Source of the DNA: Altericroceibacterium endophyticum
GTDB taxonomy: Bacteria; Pseudomonadota; Alphaproteobacteria; Sphingomonadales; Sphingomonadaceae
Assembly (NCBI RefSeq): GCF_009827595.1
Contig: NZ_WTYT01000002.1
Location: 310,001-374,000, forward strand
Direction of reading: 5' to 3'
DNA length: 64,000 bases
The notes beneath the pieces are model-generated. The model worked only from the letters and a program-made list of their open reading frames with translations. It was not told the DNA's origin and made no database searches. Positions 35,662 through 43,896 of this stretch are shown in pieces. Position 1 is the stretch's first letter; each line of letters opens with the position of its first letter. The position numbers and the translations under genes were made by a program.

Positions 35662-36576
35662 ATGGGTAAGATTATCGTCACCGGTGCGTCCGGAGCTTTT
35701 GGAGGCGCTGCCGCCCGCTTGCTGCTCGAAAAATGCGCCCCCGAAGATCTCATATTCCTGTCACGAACACCCGAGAAACTGGCCGCTTTCGCAGAACGCG
35801 GCGTGCATTGCCGCACCGCCGATTTTGACGATCCAGCCAGTCTGACATCCGCCATGGAAGGCGGCGAGCGGATGCTGCTGATTTCCACCGCACGAGTGGG
35901 CACGCGGGTCGGCCAGCATAAAAATGCCGTGGATGCCGCCGTGGCGCAGGGTGTGAAGCACATCGTCTACACCTCGCTGATCAATGCCCATAAGGATGAC
36001 AATCCGGCGATTGTGAAGATTGATCACCGCGCGACCGAAGAAATCATCGAAGCATCAGGCGCCGCCTGGACCCATCTGCGCGACAGCCAATATGCCGAAG
36101 CCATTGCCACGGCCATGGCCATTCCGGCGCTGCAAATGGGCGAAAAGCCCGATAATTGCGGCGATGGCAAAGTCGGCTTCGTCAGCCGCGATGACTGCGT
36201 GGCAACCGCCGTTGGCGTGCTGACGCAGGACGGGTTTGAAAATCAGGCCCTGCCTTTGACCGGCCCGGAAGCGCTGAGCATCCCCGAAGCCATGGCCATC
36301 GTCAGCGACATGACAGGCAAGCCGATCGACGTTCAGCCTGTGGATGACGAAGCGATGTATGAATATTTCGATGCGATGGGCGCCCCGCGTCACGCAACGG
36401 ATATCGTGCCTGACGGACCTATTCCGTGGTCAAGCGACGATATGGTCACCTTTGGCGAATCCATCCGCAAAGGCTTCTTCTCGGAAGTCACCGATTGCGT
36501 GGAGCGCGTGACCGGACGCAAGCCCAAGAGCCTGCGTGAAGTCTTCGAAGAAAACCGGCATCTTTGGCCGGCATGA
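35662..36576 (+). CDS. NmrA/SDR-type NAD(P)-binding oxidoreductase
   Basis: 304 residues with an atypical SDR fold. The N-terminal KIIVTGASGAFGGAAARLLLEK is the Rossmann glycine motif (GASGAFG, about 7-13), followed by ILISTARVGTRVGQHKNAVDAAVAQGVKHIVYTSLINA. The classical YxxxK is not evident, and the C-terminal half resembles NmrA/quinone-oxidoreductase-like proteins (GMLTQ-type GVLTQDGFENQALPLTGPEALSIPEAMAIVSDMTGKPI). Related sphingomonad proteins include ether- and benzyl-reductases, but the substrate cannot be read here. A good GGGAGAGAAG site precedes the ATG. Its stop overlaps the next gene's ATG (ATGA). Confidence 0.78.
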   Translation: MGKIIVTGASGAFGGAAARLLLEKCAPEDLIFLSRTPEKLAAFAERGVHCRTADFDDPASLTSAMEGGERMLLISTARVGTRVGQHKNAVDAAVAQGVKHIVYTSLINAHKDDNPAIVKIDHRATEEIIEASGAAWTHLRDSQYAEAIATAMAIPALQMGEKPDNCGDGKVGFVSRDDCVATAVGVLTQDGFENQALPLTGPEALSIPEAMAIVSDMTGKPIDVQPVDDEAMYEYFDAMGAPRHATDIVPDGPIPWSSDDMVTFGESIRKGFFSEVTDCVERVTGRKPKSLREVFEENRHLWPA

Positions 36577-38783
36577 CATTGCGCGGCCTGATCGCCGGCG
36601 CAGCGCTCGCGCTGGCACCGCTCGCCCTTGGCGGTTGCTCGTCCGATTCCGAAACGGATCGGGCGGATATCGGCGCGGGTGATGATTGGGATAATCCCAG
36701 CGGCGATTGGGCCGAAAGCCGTTTTTCACGCCTGACTGATATCAATGCCGATAATGTCGGCGAGCTGGGCCTTGCCTGGGAATATGATCTGGGCACATCG
36801 CGGGTGCAGGAAGCAACCCCGGTGGTGGTTGACGGCGTGATGTATCACGGCGGCAATCTGGGCCGGGCCTATGCGCTCAATGCCGCGACGGGCGAGGAAC
36901 TGTGGCGGTTTGAACCCGATGTCGACATGCAGGCCAATCGCTCCGCCTGTTGCGATCAAGCCAATCGCGGCGTCGCCCTGGCCGATGGCAAGGTGATGGT
37001 CGCCGCGCTGGATGGCTGGCTCTATGCGCTCGACGCGAAGACCGGTTCGGTGGTGTGGAAAGTGAACACCATCACCCAGCCCGAGCGCGGCTATACCATC
37101 ACGGGCGCGCCGGAAGTGGCGGGTGACATCGTTATTATCGGCAATGGCGGCGCGGAATATGACACGCGCGGCTATGTCACCGCTTATAATATCGCCGATG
37201 GCAGCGAGGCCTGGCGTTTCTACACTATTCCGCACGATCCCGCCGAAGGGCCGCAGGAAAGCCCCGCGCTGGAAGCCGCACTGAAGACCTGGGACAAAGA
37301 CAGCCGCTGGGATATTGGCGGCGGCGGGACGGCGTGGGACGCCATCACCTATGACCCTGAGTTCGATCAGGTGATCGTCGGCACCGGCAATGGCGGTCCT
37401 TATCCGCTGGCCACCCGCTCCCCTTCTGGCGGGGATAATCTCTATCTCGATTCACTCGTCGCGCTGGACCGCGAGACGGGGGAAATGAAGTGGTATTATC
37501 AGGAGACGCCGCAGGATAGCTGGGATCTGACCGCAGTGCAGCCCATGGTGCTGGCTGATCTGGAGATCGATGGCGCGCACCGCCCAGTCATCCTGCATAC
37601 GCCCAAAAACGGCTTTTTCTATGTAATCGATCGGGAAACCGGGAAACCCCACGCGGCCAATGCGCTGGTGCGGACCAGCTGGGCCGACGGGGTGGATCTG
37701 GAAACCGGACGCCCCAATCTGACGCCTGAAAGCTCGGACTATCGGGATGGTCCGAAGATCGTCTTCCCCGCGTCTCCCGGCGCGCGCAACTGGTATCCGG
37801 CCGCTTACGATCCGACGCGCAATCTCTATTTCGCCAATGTCCTCGACATGGGCAATCTGATGTTCATTCCTCCGGGTCAGGAAGATCTTCCGCATAGGCC
37901 CGAAACGCTGAGCACCGGCGCGGCGCTGATCTTCACCAGCGATCTGGTCGAAGCACTGGGCTCCCTGCCCCCGCCAGTCCAGAAGGCCGTGCAGCAATTG
38001 CCCGAATTCCAGTCGGTCAAGGATATGCCCTGGTCCAATGAACTGAGGGCAATCGATCCGCTGACCGGTGCCACCAAATGGGCCGTGCCCGCCGAGGGCT
38101 GGCAAGACCGCTTCGGCACGCTTGCAACCGCAGCGGGACTGGTCATCCATGGCAATCTGGCGGGTAAGCTGTTCGTGCGTGATGCCGATACGGGCCGCGT
38201 GCTGAAAGAGATTGAAACGGGCAGCTCGATCATGGCCGCCCCGATGACCTACCGCGTGGACGGGGTGCAATATATTGCGGTGGCAACCGGCTTCGGCGGC
38301 GGCGGCTGGGGTTTCGTGCCCGGCTATTCCGCAGCCTATGCCCGCGGCAATGCCAATCGCCTGCTGGTTTTCAAGCTGGGCGGCACTGCGGTTGATCTGC
38401 CTGAACCTCTGCCTCCGCTTGAAGTAGCGCCGCCAGCGCCGAAGCAGATTTCAGGAATGACACCGGCAAAAATCGCCATGGGTCAGGGTCTGTTTCTGGC
38501 GAATTGTTCAATCTGCCATTCGAACCAGCCGCGCGCCGGTGCCCCCGATCTGCGGCGCATGAGCGAGAGCGTTCACAGTTCTTTCCACCAGATAGTGCTG
38601 GAAGGATTGCTGCTGCCCAACGGTATGCCCCGCTGGGACGACGTTTTGTCGCCTGAACAGGTGGACGCGATCCATGCCTATCTTATCTCCCAGCAACAGG
38701 CGCTGCATGAAAGAGAAACCGAATTGAAACGGCAGGGTAAGCCACTCGATGCGAGAACCCTGCAAATTTTGTCCAATTATTAA
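36573..38783 (+). CDS. PQQ-dependent alcohol dehydrogenase with C-terminal cytochrome c (quinohaemoprotein), lipoprotein
   Basis: 736 residues from ATG 36573. A lipoprotein signal (LALGGC, Cys22) would anchor it in the periplasm. The eight-bladed PQQ propeller carries the vicinal Cys126-Cys127 pair (RSACCDQANRG) and repeats such as GWLYALDAKTGSVVWKVNT and ETGEMKWYYQETPQDSWDLTAVQP (the DxWD segment holds a catalytic Asp). A C-terminal cytochrome c domain has CSICH (Cys645, Cys648, His649) and a PNGMPRW Met ligand. Such type II enzymes oxidise alcohols and pass electrons through haem to the respiratory chain. It is translationally coupled to the preceding NmrA-type gene and followed by an aldehyde dehydrogenase, so an alcohol-to-acid route is likely. 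Confidence 0.9.
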   Translation: MTLRGLIAGAALALAPLALGGCSSDSETDRADIGAGDDWDNPSGDWAESRFSRLTDINADNVGELGLAWEYDLGTSRVQEATPVVVDGVMYHGGNLGRAYALNAATGEELWRFEPDVDMQANRSACCDQANRGVALADGKVMVAALDGWLYALDAKTGSVVWKVNTITQPERGYTITGAPEVAGDIVIIGNGGAEYDTRGYVTAYNIADGSEAWRFYTIPHDPAEGPQESPALEAALKTWDKDSRWDIGGGGTAWDAITYDPEFDQVIVGTGNGGPYPLATRSPSGGDNLYLDSLVALDRETGEMKWYYQETPQDSWDLTAVQPMVLADLEIDGAHRPVILHTPKNGFFYVIDRETGKPHAANALVRTSWADGVDLETGRPNLTPESSDYRDGPKIVFPASPGARNWYPAAYDPTRNLYFANVLDMGNLMFIPPGQEDLPHRPETLSTGAALIFTSDLVEALGSLPPPVQKAVQQLPEFQSVKDMPWSNELRAIDPLTGATKWAVPAEGWQDRFGTLATAAGLVIHGNLAGKLFVRDADTGRVLKEIETGSSIMAAPMTYRVDGVQYIAVATGFGGGGWGFVPGYSAAYARGNANRLLVFKLGGTAVDLPEPLPPLEVAPPAPKQISGMTPAKIAMGQGLFLANCSICHSNQPRAGAPDLRRMSESVHSSFHQIVLEGLLLPNGMPRWDDVLSPEQVDAIHAYLISQQQALHERETELKRQGKPLDARTLQILSNY

Positions 38784-38822
38784 GTCACTCTCCGCCCCGC
38801 GCGGACAATCAGGAGGAATGCC

Positions 38823-40292
38823 ATGACACCCGAAGGTGTAAATATCAGCCACCCCGACAAGCTGTTTATCGGCGGCGAATGGATCGCTGCGACCAGCGGC
38901 CGCGAGATCGAGCTTGTCTCGCCCGATACCGAAGAAGTCGTTGGCCGTGTCGCCGAGGCCAGCAAAGACGATATGGACAAGGCCGTCGCCGCCGCGCGCG
39001 ATGCGTTCGACAATGGCCCCTGGCCCCATACCGCCCCCGCTGAGCGCGGTGCGAAGCTGCTCGAAATGGCAGAATATCTTGAAAAGCGCATGCCGGAACT
39101 GTGCGCCAGCTGGACGGCACAGGTCGGCGGTCTCGCCAGCTTCGCCCCCATGATGCATGGCGGCGCGCTCATGCAGATGAAGGCGATTGCCGATCTCGGC
39201 AACACCTATCAGTTCGTTCAGAAGCGCGACAGCATGGCGGTGGAAACGGCGATTGTCGCCAAGGAACCCGTCGGCGTCGTGGCCGCGATCGCCCCGTGGA
39301 ATGCCCCCTTCGGCATTATGGCTGCCAAGGTGGCCTATGCGCTGATCGCCGGCTGCCCGGTCATCATGAAGCCGTCACCCGAAACGCCGCTGGAAGCCTA
39401 TATCATCGCGGAAGCCGCCGAAGCTGTCGGCATGCCTGCCGGTACGGTCAATCTGGCTGTGGGTGAACGCGAAGCCTCCGACCATCTGGTCAACAATCAC
39501 GGTATCGACAAAGTGTCCTTCACCGGCTCGACCGGCGCGGGTAAGCGGATTGGTGAAGTCTGCGCCAGCCGCGTTGCGCGCTGCACGCTGGAACTGGGCG
39601 GTAAATCGGCGGCCATTATTTCCGACGATTATCCGATCGAAGCCGCTGCCGGCCTGCTGGGTAACACCATCACCATCATGAGCGGTCAGGTTTGCGCCAT
39701 GCTGAGCCGCGCGATCGTCCCCAAGAAACGCCATGACGAACTGGCCGAAGCTATCACCAAGGTGATGCAGGGCATTCAGATCGGCCACAGCACGGATGAG
39801 AATACGCAGCTTGGCCCGCTCGCCATGAAGCGTCAGCTCGAACGCGTTGAAATGTACATTGAAGAAGGCAAGAAGGGCGCCGATCTGATGACCGGTGGCC
39901 AGCGTCCGTCGAGCATGAACAAGGGGTTCTTCATGGAGCCGACCCTGTTCGCCAATGTCGATAATACCAGCCGCATCGCGCAGGAAGAAATCTTCGGCCC
40001 TGTGCTATGCCTGATCCCGGCAGAAGACGAAGCCGATGCTATCCGTATCGCCAATGAAAGCGATTACGGCCTGAACGGTTCGGTGCTGACCAATGATGCC
40101 GACACCGCGTACCGCGTGGCACGCCAGATCCGCACCGGCGCGGTTGGCCAGAACGGTATGCAGATGGACTTCAACCTGCCCTTTGGCGGCTTCAAACAGT
40201 CCGGCATTGGCCGCGAAGGCGGCCCCGAAGGGATCGAAGCCTATCTCGAAACCAAGACGATCCTGCTGACCGGAACGCCCAGCGCGATCTGA
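38823..40292 (+). CDS. NAD-dependent aldehyde dehydrogenase
   Basis: 489 residues with an AGGAGG site 7 bp upstream. NAD contacts FTGSTGAG (233-240), general base Glu258 in LELGGK, and nucleophile Cys291 in SGQVCAMLSR. The C-terminal NGMQMDFNLPFGGFKQSGIGREGGPEGIEAYLETKTI is typical of the broad ALDH superfamily members acting on phenylacetaldehyde-like or terpenoid aldehydes. As the third gene of the operator A operon, it probably oxidises the aldehyde made by the PQQ enzyme, though that enzyme is periplasmic and this one cytoplasmic. A strong terminator follows. Confidence 0.88.
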   Translation: MTPEGVNISHPDKLFIGGEWIAATSGREIELVSPDTEEVVGRVAEASKDDMDKAVAAARDAFDNGPWPHTAPAERGAKLLEMAEYLEKRMPELCASWTAQVGGLASFAPMMHGGALMQMKAIADLGNTYQFVQKRDSMAVETAIVAKEPVGVVAAIAPWNAPFGIMAAKVAYALIAGCPVIMKPSPETPLEAYIIAEAAEAVGMPAGTVNLAVGEREASDHLVNNHGIDKVSFTGSTGAGKRIGEVCASRVARCTLELGGKSAAIISDDYPIEAAAGLLGNTITIMSGQVCAMLSRAIVPKKRHDELAEAITKVMQGIQIGHSTDENTQLGPLAMKRQLERVEMYIEEGKKGADLMTGGQRPSSMNKGFFMEPTLFANVDNTSRIAQEEIFGPVLCLIPAEDEADAIRIANESDYGLNGSVLTNDADTAYRVARQIRTGAVGQNGMQMDFNLPFGGFKQSGIGREGGPEGIEAYLETKTILLTGTPSAI

Positions 40293-40315
40293 TCACAGGG
40301 CGTTACACCGCACAA

Positions 40316-40350
40316 AAAACCCTCCCGCAGACAATCTGCGGGAGGGTTTT
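40316..40350. terminator. Bidirectional terminator
   Basis: AAAACCCTCCCGCAG (40316-40330) pairs perfectly with CTGCGGGAGGGTTTT (40336-40350) around a 5 nt loop, with A- and T-runs on the two sides. It separates the convergent aldehyde dehydrogenase operon (stop 40292) and flavoprotein operon (stop 40371). Confidence 0.93.
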
Positions 40351-40370
40351 TATTGTTTGGGGGATGAACC

Positions 40371-40919
40371 TTATCCGCGCGGGACAAGCACCCAGCCCAG
40401 AATGAGCCCGGGATCAACGGCTTGCGCAGCGCTTTGGGCCAGGGCTTTCGCCCCCGCTTCGGCCGGAGCAATTGCGAATTCAGCCAGCGCATCAATCCAG
40501 TCGCTGCCGGCATGACGCGCGATGCGGCCCACACCATTCCAGCCCTGACGACACTCCAGACCTGAACATTGCCCCTGTTTGCCATGCAGCAAGGCGGCCC
40601 GCATATAGCCTTGTTCACGCGCGACATCTTCGATCATCAACTGATCGGCATGGCGTGTGACACCAGCGACAAGCGCTGGCCGGTCAGCCAGAATCTGCCG
40701 CGTGAAGCGAACCCGGTCGCCCGTGATCGCCGTGCTGGCTGTCCCGTGACGCTGCGCCGCAGCGGCAAAGCGCTCTCCGCCGCTGAGGCCCGCATCATGC
40801 AGCAGCACGCGTGAATCGCCATGGCGCCAGCGCCATGCAGCCAGACCGCTGACCGTTGGGATAGCTGCCATGCCCAGTGTGGCAGCGCCCAGAACATTCC
40901 GACGCGTTGCACGGATCAT
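40371..40919 (-). CDS. Small Tat-exported protein of unknown function
   Basis: 182 residues opening with a twin-arginine-like signal, TRRNVLGAATLGMAAIPTVSGLAAW. The mature part is Ala-rich with VLLHDAGLSGGERFAAAAQRHG, GDRVRFTRQILADRPALVAGVTRHADQLMIEDVAREQGY and DWIDALAEFAIAPA. There is no metal or cofactor motif and I recognise no family. It is the last gene of an operon with an SDR, a VAO-type flavoprotein and a cytochrome c, and its start overlaps the cytochrome stop (40916-40919). Tat export fits a periplasmic accessory to that electron-transfer pair, but this is inference. Confidence 0.72.
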   Translation of the reverse strand: MIRATRRNVLGAATLGMAAIPTVSGLAAWRWRHGDSRVLLHDAGLSGGERFAAAAQRHGTASTAITGDRVRFTRQILADRPALVAGVTRHADQLMIEDVAREQGYMRAALLHGKQGQCSGLECRQGWNGVGRIARHAGSDWIDALAEFAIAPAEAGAKALAQSAAQAVDPGLILGWVLVPRG

Positions 40920-41365
40920 TCGGATGCTCCCTCTCCGTCGGCAGCCTGTTCCGCATCCGCATTATGGCTGGCAAGATATTGTGCGATTTGCTTCATCTGA
41001 TCATCGCTCACCTCACCGCGCGGAATTGCAGGCATATTGCCAATCCCCATCCGCGCTGCCTGGGTCACATAATCAACCGTCAGATCCGTACGCTCCTCCA
41101 GCAGAGCGACGTCCATCCGCCTGCCAAGCAGACCGGTGCCCATACCATTGGGGCCATGGCACATGATGCATTTTTCAACATAGAGCTTCTCGCCGCCCGT
41201 AGCATTGGGCCGCTGCGCCATGGTGATCGGTTGCGGCATAGGTGGCGGACCGCCCTGCCCTTCCGGCGGGCCGCCAGCGGGTGCTTCGCCTGAATCCGAA
41301 CCGCCTGAACACGCTGCGAGGGCCAAGGCCATTACCCCGGCTGTCATGATGTTCCGCATGTTCAT
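40916..41365 (-). CDS. Cytochrome c subunit of a VAO/PCMH-type flavocytochrome
   Basis: 149 residues. Lipoprotein signal with Cys19 (LALAAC), a Gly/Pro-rich tether, then a class I cytochrome c: CIMCH (Cys66, Cys69, His70) and axial Met111 in IGNMPAIPRGEVSDDQMKQIAQYLAS. It is the right size and position to be the electron acceptor of the flavoprotein, as in p-cresol methylhydroxylase or eugenol hydroxylase, where the flavoprotein hands electrons to a c-type haem rather than to O2. The ATG overlaps the flavoprotein stop (41362-41365). Unlike soluble PchC, it appears lipid-anchored. Confidence 0.88.
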   Translation of the reverse strand: MNMRNIMTAGVMALALAACSGGSDSGEAPAGGPPEGQGGPPPMPQPITMAQRPNATGGEKLYVEKCIMCHGPNGMGTGLLGRRMDVALLEERTDLTVDYVTQAARMGIGNMPAIPRGEVSDDQMKQIAQYLASHNADAEQAADGEGASE

Positions 41366-42924
41366 GCCTCCCGCTCCCCGCGCAATTTCCTGGGCCAGAT
41401 GCCGCTCTTCCCCGGGGCAAGAATGCCATTCGGATCAAGCGCGTCCTTCACCTTCTCGTTCAGACGCCGCATCGCATTGTTGTTATAATCATAGGTCTTA
41501 GCGACCAGATCCATGTAATCGAGATGGGTCCGGTATTCGCCATATCCGTTATCCGCCGCATCGGCGACCAGCGTGCGGAAAAACGGATCGATCTTGCCCA
41601 TCATCTCGGGATTATCCTTGTCGAAGATCATCGCATTGACGTTGGTCAGATGGCGTTCGCCAAAGGCGAAGCTGCCCTGATAATCCATTCCCCATTCATT
41701 GTAGCGGTCATAGGTCCGCTTGAATTGCGCCAGCGCGGCATCGCCATCCTGCGGGAGGATCGGCGAAAAGCCGATATGGCCGCCCCTGCCACCATACCAG
41801 TTCACATTCTGCATCGGGAAGGTCATCGGCGTACCGGTCCAGCCGGTATATTCCATCGGCTGGCCTTTTACCCAGGTCGTCGGCTTGATCGACATCGGGC
41901 TGATGTCATTGATCGCCTTTTCCAGGATCTTGTAGGATGCCTTGTTGACGTCTTCACGGCCGTAGAGGCGCAGCGAGACGCCCCACCAGCCGATGTTGAA
42001 GCGCTTGCGGATCGCGCTGATGACATCGTCACCCAGTGCGCCGGGCTTGTCGGTCCATTCCTGCCGCGTGGTCAGCACAGCGGCAGCACGCAGCCAGTTG
42101 CCGATCGACGGATTCTGACGAAGAATGCCTTCGCGGCGCAAGGGGCCGATCGTGTCGACCATCGCCTTGAGATCCTCCGGACTGTCGAATTCGACATCCA
42201 TTCCCATCAGGCTTTCGGGCTCTGGCATCAGCCACAGACCCATCTTGGTCACCACGCCGAAATTGGACTGCACGAACATCTGGTCCCAGCTTGGCCCGAA
42301 GCCGAACTGATAGGCCTGCCAGGTTGGTGCGCCGGCAAAGGCCCCCATGCCGGTGCGCACCACGTCGCCCTCCGGCAGCACCACTTCCATGCCGCAGATC
42401 TTCTTGGTGTGCTCGCCATAGGGCGTGTAGCCGACACCGCGATCCAGCGCATTGCCCATCACCGAGCCCCAGCTATTGCCGGGGGTGGAAAGCCAGTAGG
42501 GCAAATTGTTCTGCTGGATGTAATCGTAAAGATCGTAGAAGCCGACGCCAGGTTCCACCACCACGGTGCCCATCTGTTCGTCAAACTCGATCTTCTTCAT
42601 CCGGGACATGTCCAGAACGACGCTGCCCGACAATTCCGGCGCGGTGCCGCCATAGCCCAGATTCTTGCCGCGCGCGATCGGCCACAGGGGAATGCCATAT
42701 TGATTGGCAATCCGCATCACGGCCTGCACTTCTTCCACCGAGGTGGGGGCGATGGCGCCAGAGGGAAGATGCGCGGCATCATCCACGGCGAAGGCATCCT
42801 GATAGGAAATCCGGTCCAGCTCTTCGAAAAAGACCTTATCCGCACCCAGCGCACTTTCAAAAGCGCGCTGCGCCTGCCGCAGCAGCGATGCATTGATTTT
42901 GGGGGGAAGGGGAATCTCAGCCAT
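41362..42924 (-). CDS. FAD-linked oxidase of the VAO/PCMH family (4-alkylphenol/eugenol hydroxylase type)
   Basis: 520 residues. The FAD-binding half has GAIAPTSVEEVQAVMRIANQYGIPLWPIARGKNLGYGGTAPELSGSVVLDMSRMKKI (PP-loop motif, about 55-110) and TPGNSWGSVMGNALDRGVGYTPYGEH. The C-terminal half has YGEYRTHLDYMDLVAKTYDYNNNAMRRLNEKVKDALDPNGILAPGKSGIWP, the signature end of vanillyl-alcohol oxidase and p-cresol methylhydroxylase. These enzymes oxidise para-alkyl phenols through a quinone methide. I could not place the covalent FAD residue with confidence. No signal peptide is seen, although its cytochrome partner is exported. It is second in the operon after the SDR. Confidence 0.88.
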   Translation of the reverse strand: MAEIPLPPKINASLLRQAQRAFESALGADKVFFEELDRISYQDAFAVDDAAHLPSGAIAPTSVEEVQAVMRIANQYGIPLWPIARGKNLGYGGTAPELSGSVVLDMSRMKKIEFDEQMGTVVVEPGVGFYDLYDYIQQNNLPYWLSTPGNSWGSVMGNALDRGVGYTPYGEHTKKICGMEVVLPEGDVVRTGMGAFAGAPTWQAYQFGFGPSWDQMFVQSNFGVVTKMGLWLMPEPESLMGMDVEFDSPEDLKAMVDTIGPLRREGILRQNPSIGNWLRAAAVLTTRQEWTDKPGALGDDVISAIRKRFNIGWWGVSLRLYGREDVNKASYKILEKAINDISPMSIKPTTWVKGQPMEYTGWTGTPMTFPMQNVNWYGGRGGHIGFSPILPQDGDAALAQFKRTYDRYNEWGMDYQGSFAFGERHLTNVNAMIFDKDNPEMMGKIDPFFRTLVADAADNGYGEYRTHLDYMDLVAKTYDYNNNAMRRLNEKVKDALDPNGILAPGKSGIWPRKLRGEREA

Positions 42925-42939
42925 TAAATATCAACTTTC

Positions 42940-43704
42940 TCAATTCGCCGTCCAGCGGGTGCGCGCTGGCGGACGGGTACCCGCATCGAGACGCATCACA
43001 TCGCCGTTGAACATAGGATTGCGGATCACGAACAGGGCCGCTTCGGCATATTCCTCAGACCGGCCGGCGCGCTTTGGAAACTCGCTATCGGCCAGCAATT
43101 CTTCCACCATTTCCTCAGGCAGGCCCGCCACCAGAGGCGTGTCGAAAAAGCCGGGAGCGATTCCGGCGGCGCGAATATGGTGCCGGGAAAGATCACGCGC
43201 CCAGACCAGCGTCAACCCGGCCAGTGCCGATTTGGATGCGGTATAGGCCCCCATCCCTTCCTGTCCTTCGAAACTGGCGATGGAGCAGGCATTGATAATC
43301 ACACCGCGCTCCGCATCATCGCCCTCCGGATCGTTGCCGATCATGCGATGCGCGACCTCTGCGGTGACATTGACCGCGCCCATCAGATTGACATCCACCA
43401 CGCGGCGGAAGGCCTCCAGATCACCCGGACCATCAGCATTGGCGATACCGCCGATCCCGCCGATGCCGGCGCAATTCGCCAGAATCGCGATCGGGCCATG
43501 GTCCTGTGCCACCTGCGCAACGGCCTGCTTGACCGCGGCAGGATCGCTGACATCACATGGAATAGAAATCGCGCCAGCAGGGGCTTCCCCGCTCACATCG
43601 AAGGTGACGACCCGCGCGCCGGCGGCCATCAGGGCTTTCGTCGTTGCTTCGCCCAGGCCGGAATTTCCGCCCGTCACAATAGCAAGCTTGTTGCTTGGAT
43701 TCAT
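42940..43704 (-). CDS. Short-chain dehydrogenase (3-hydroxyacyl-CoA dehydrogenase type II-like)
   Basis: From ATG 43704 (GGGAGAGG upstream) 254 residues. TGGNSGLGEA (11-20), NCAG, and active-site CSIASFEGQEGMGAYTASKSAL with the YxxxK pair. APGFFDTPLVAGLPEEMVEELLADSEFPKRAGRSEEYAEAALFVIRNPMFNGDVMRLDAG matches the HSD17B10/short-chain 3-hydroxyacyl-CoA dehydrogenase subgroup closely. It may oxidise a side-chain alcohol or hydroxyacyl-CoA formed from the phenylpropanoid. It is the first gene of the SDR-flavoprotein-cytochrome-Tat protein operon, 44 bp from operator site B. Confidence 0.85.
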   Translation of the reverse strand: MNPSNKLAIVTGGNSGLGEATTKALMAAGARVVTFDVSGEAPAGAISIPCDVSDPAAVKQAVAQVAQDHGPIAILANCAGIGGIGGIANADGPGDLEAFRRVVDVNLMGAVNVTAEVAHRMIGNDPEGDDAERGVIINACSIASFEGQEGMGAYTASKSALAGLTLVWARDLSRHHIRAAGIAPGFFDTPLVAGLPEEMVEELLADSEFPKRAGRSEEYAEAALFVIRNPMFNGDVMRLDAGTRPPARTRWTAN

Positions 43705-43747
43705 GCCTCTCCCATTTCCGCGCCGCTTTTTCGGCGTCACCGCACTT

Positions 43748-43759
43748 TAACGATCGTTA
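43748..43759. promoter_or_regulatory. Shared operator TAACNNTCGTTA, site B
   Basis: Perfect palindrome TAAC-GATC-GTTA between the SDR-flavoprotein operon (start 43704, minus) and the plus-strand gene at 43897. It is identical to site D over all 12 bases. Confidence 0.75.
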
Positions 43760-43896
43760 CTTTTGTACTAGCGTAAATAGGAGTCAAGCGCCAGACGCGA
43801 AAACAAATGCTATCTTTGACGCCAACAGGGTCCAGCGCATGAATGCTGACCAGCGAAAGGGAAAGAGCGATCACACCGCTCGGGAGAGGAAATGTT

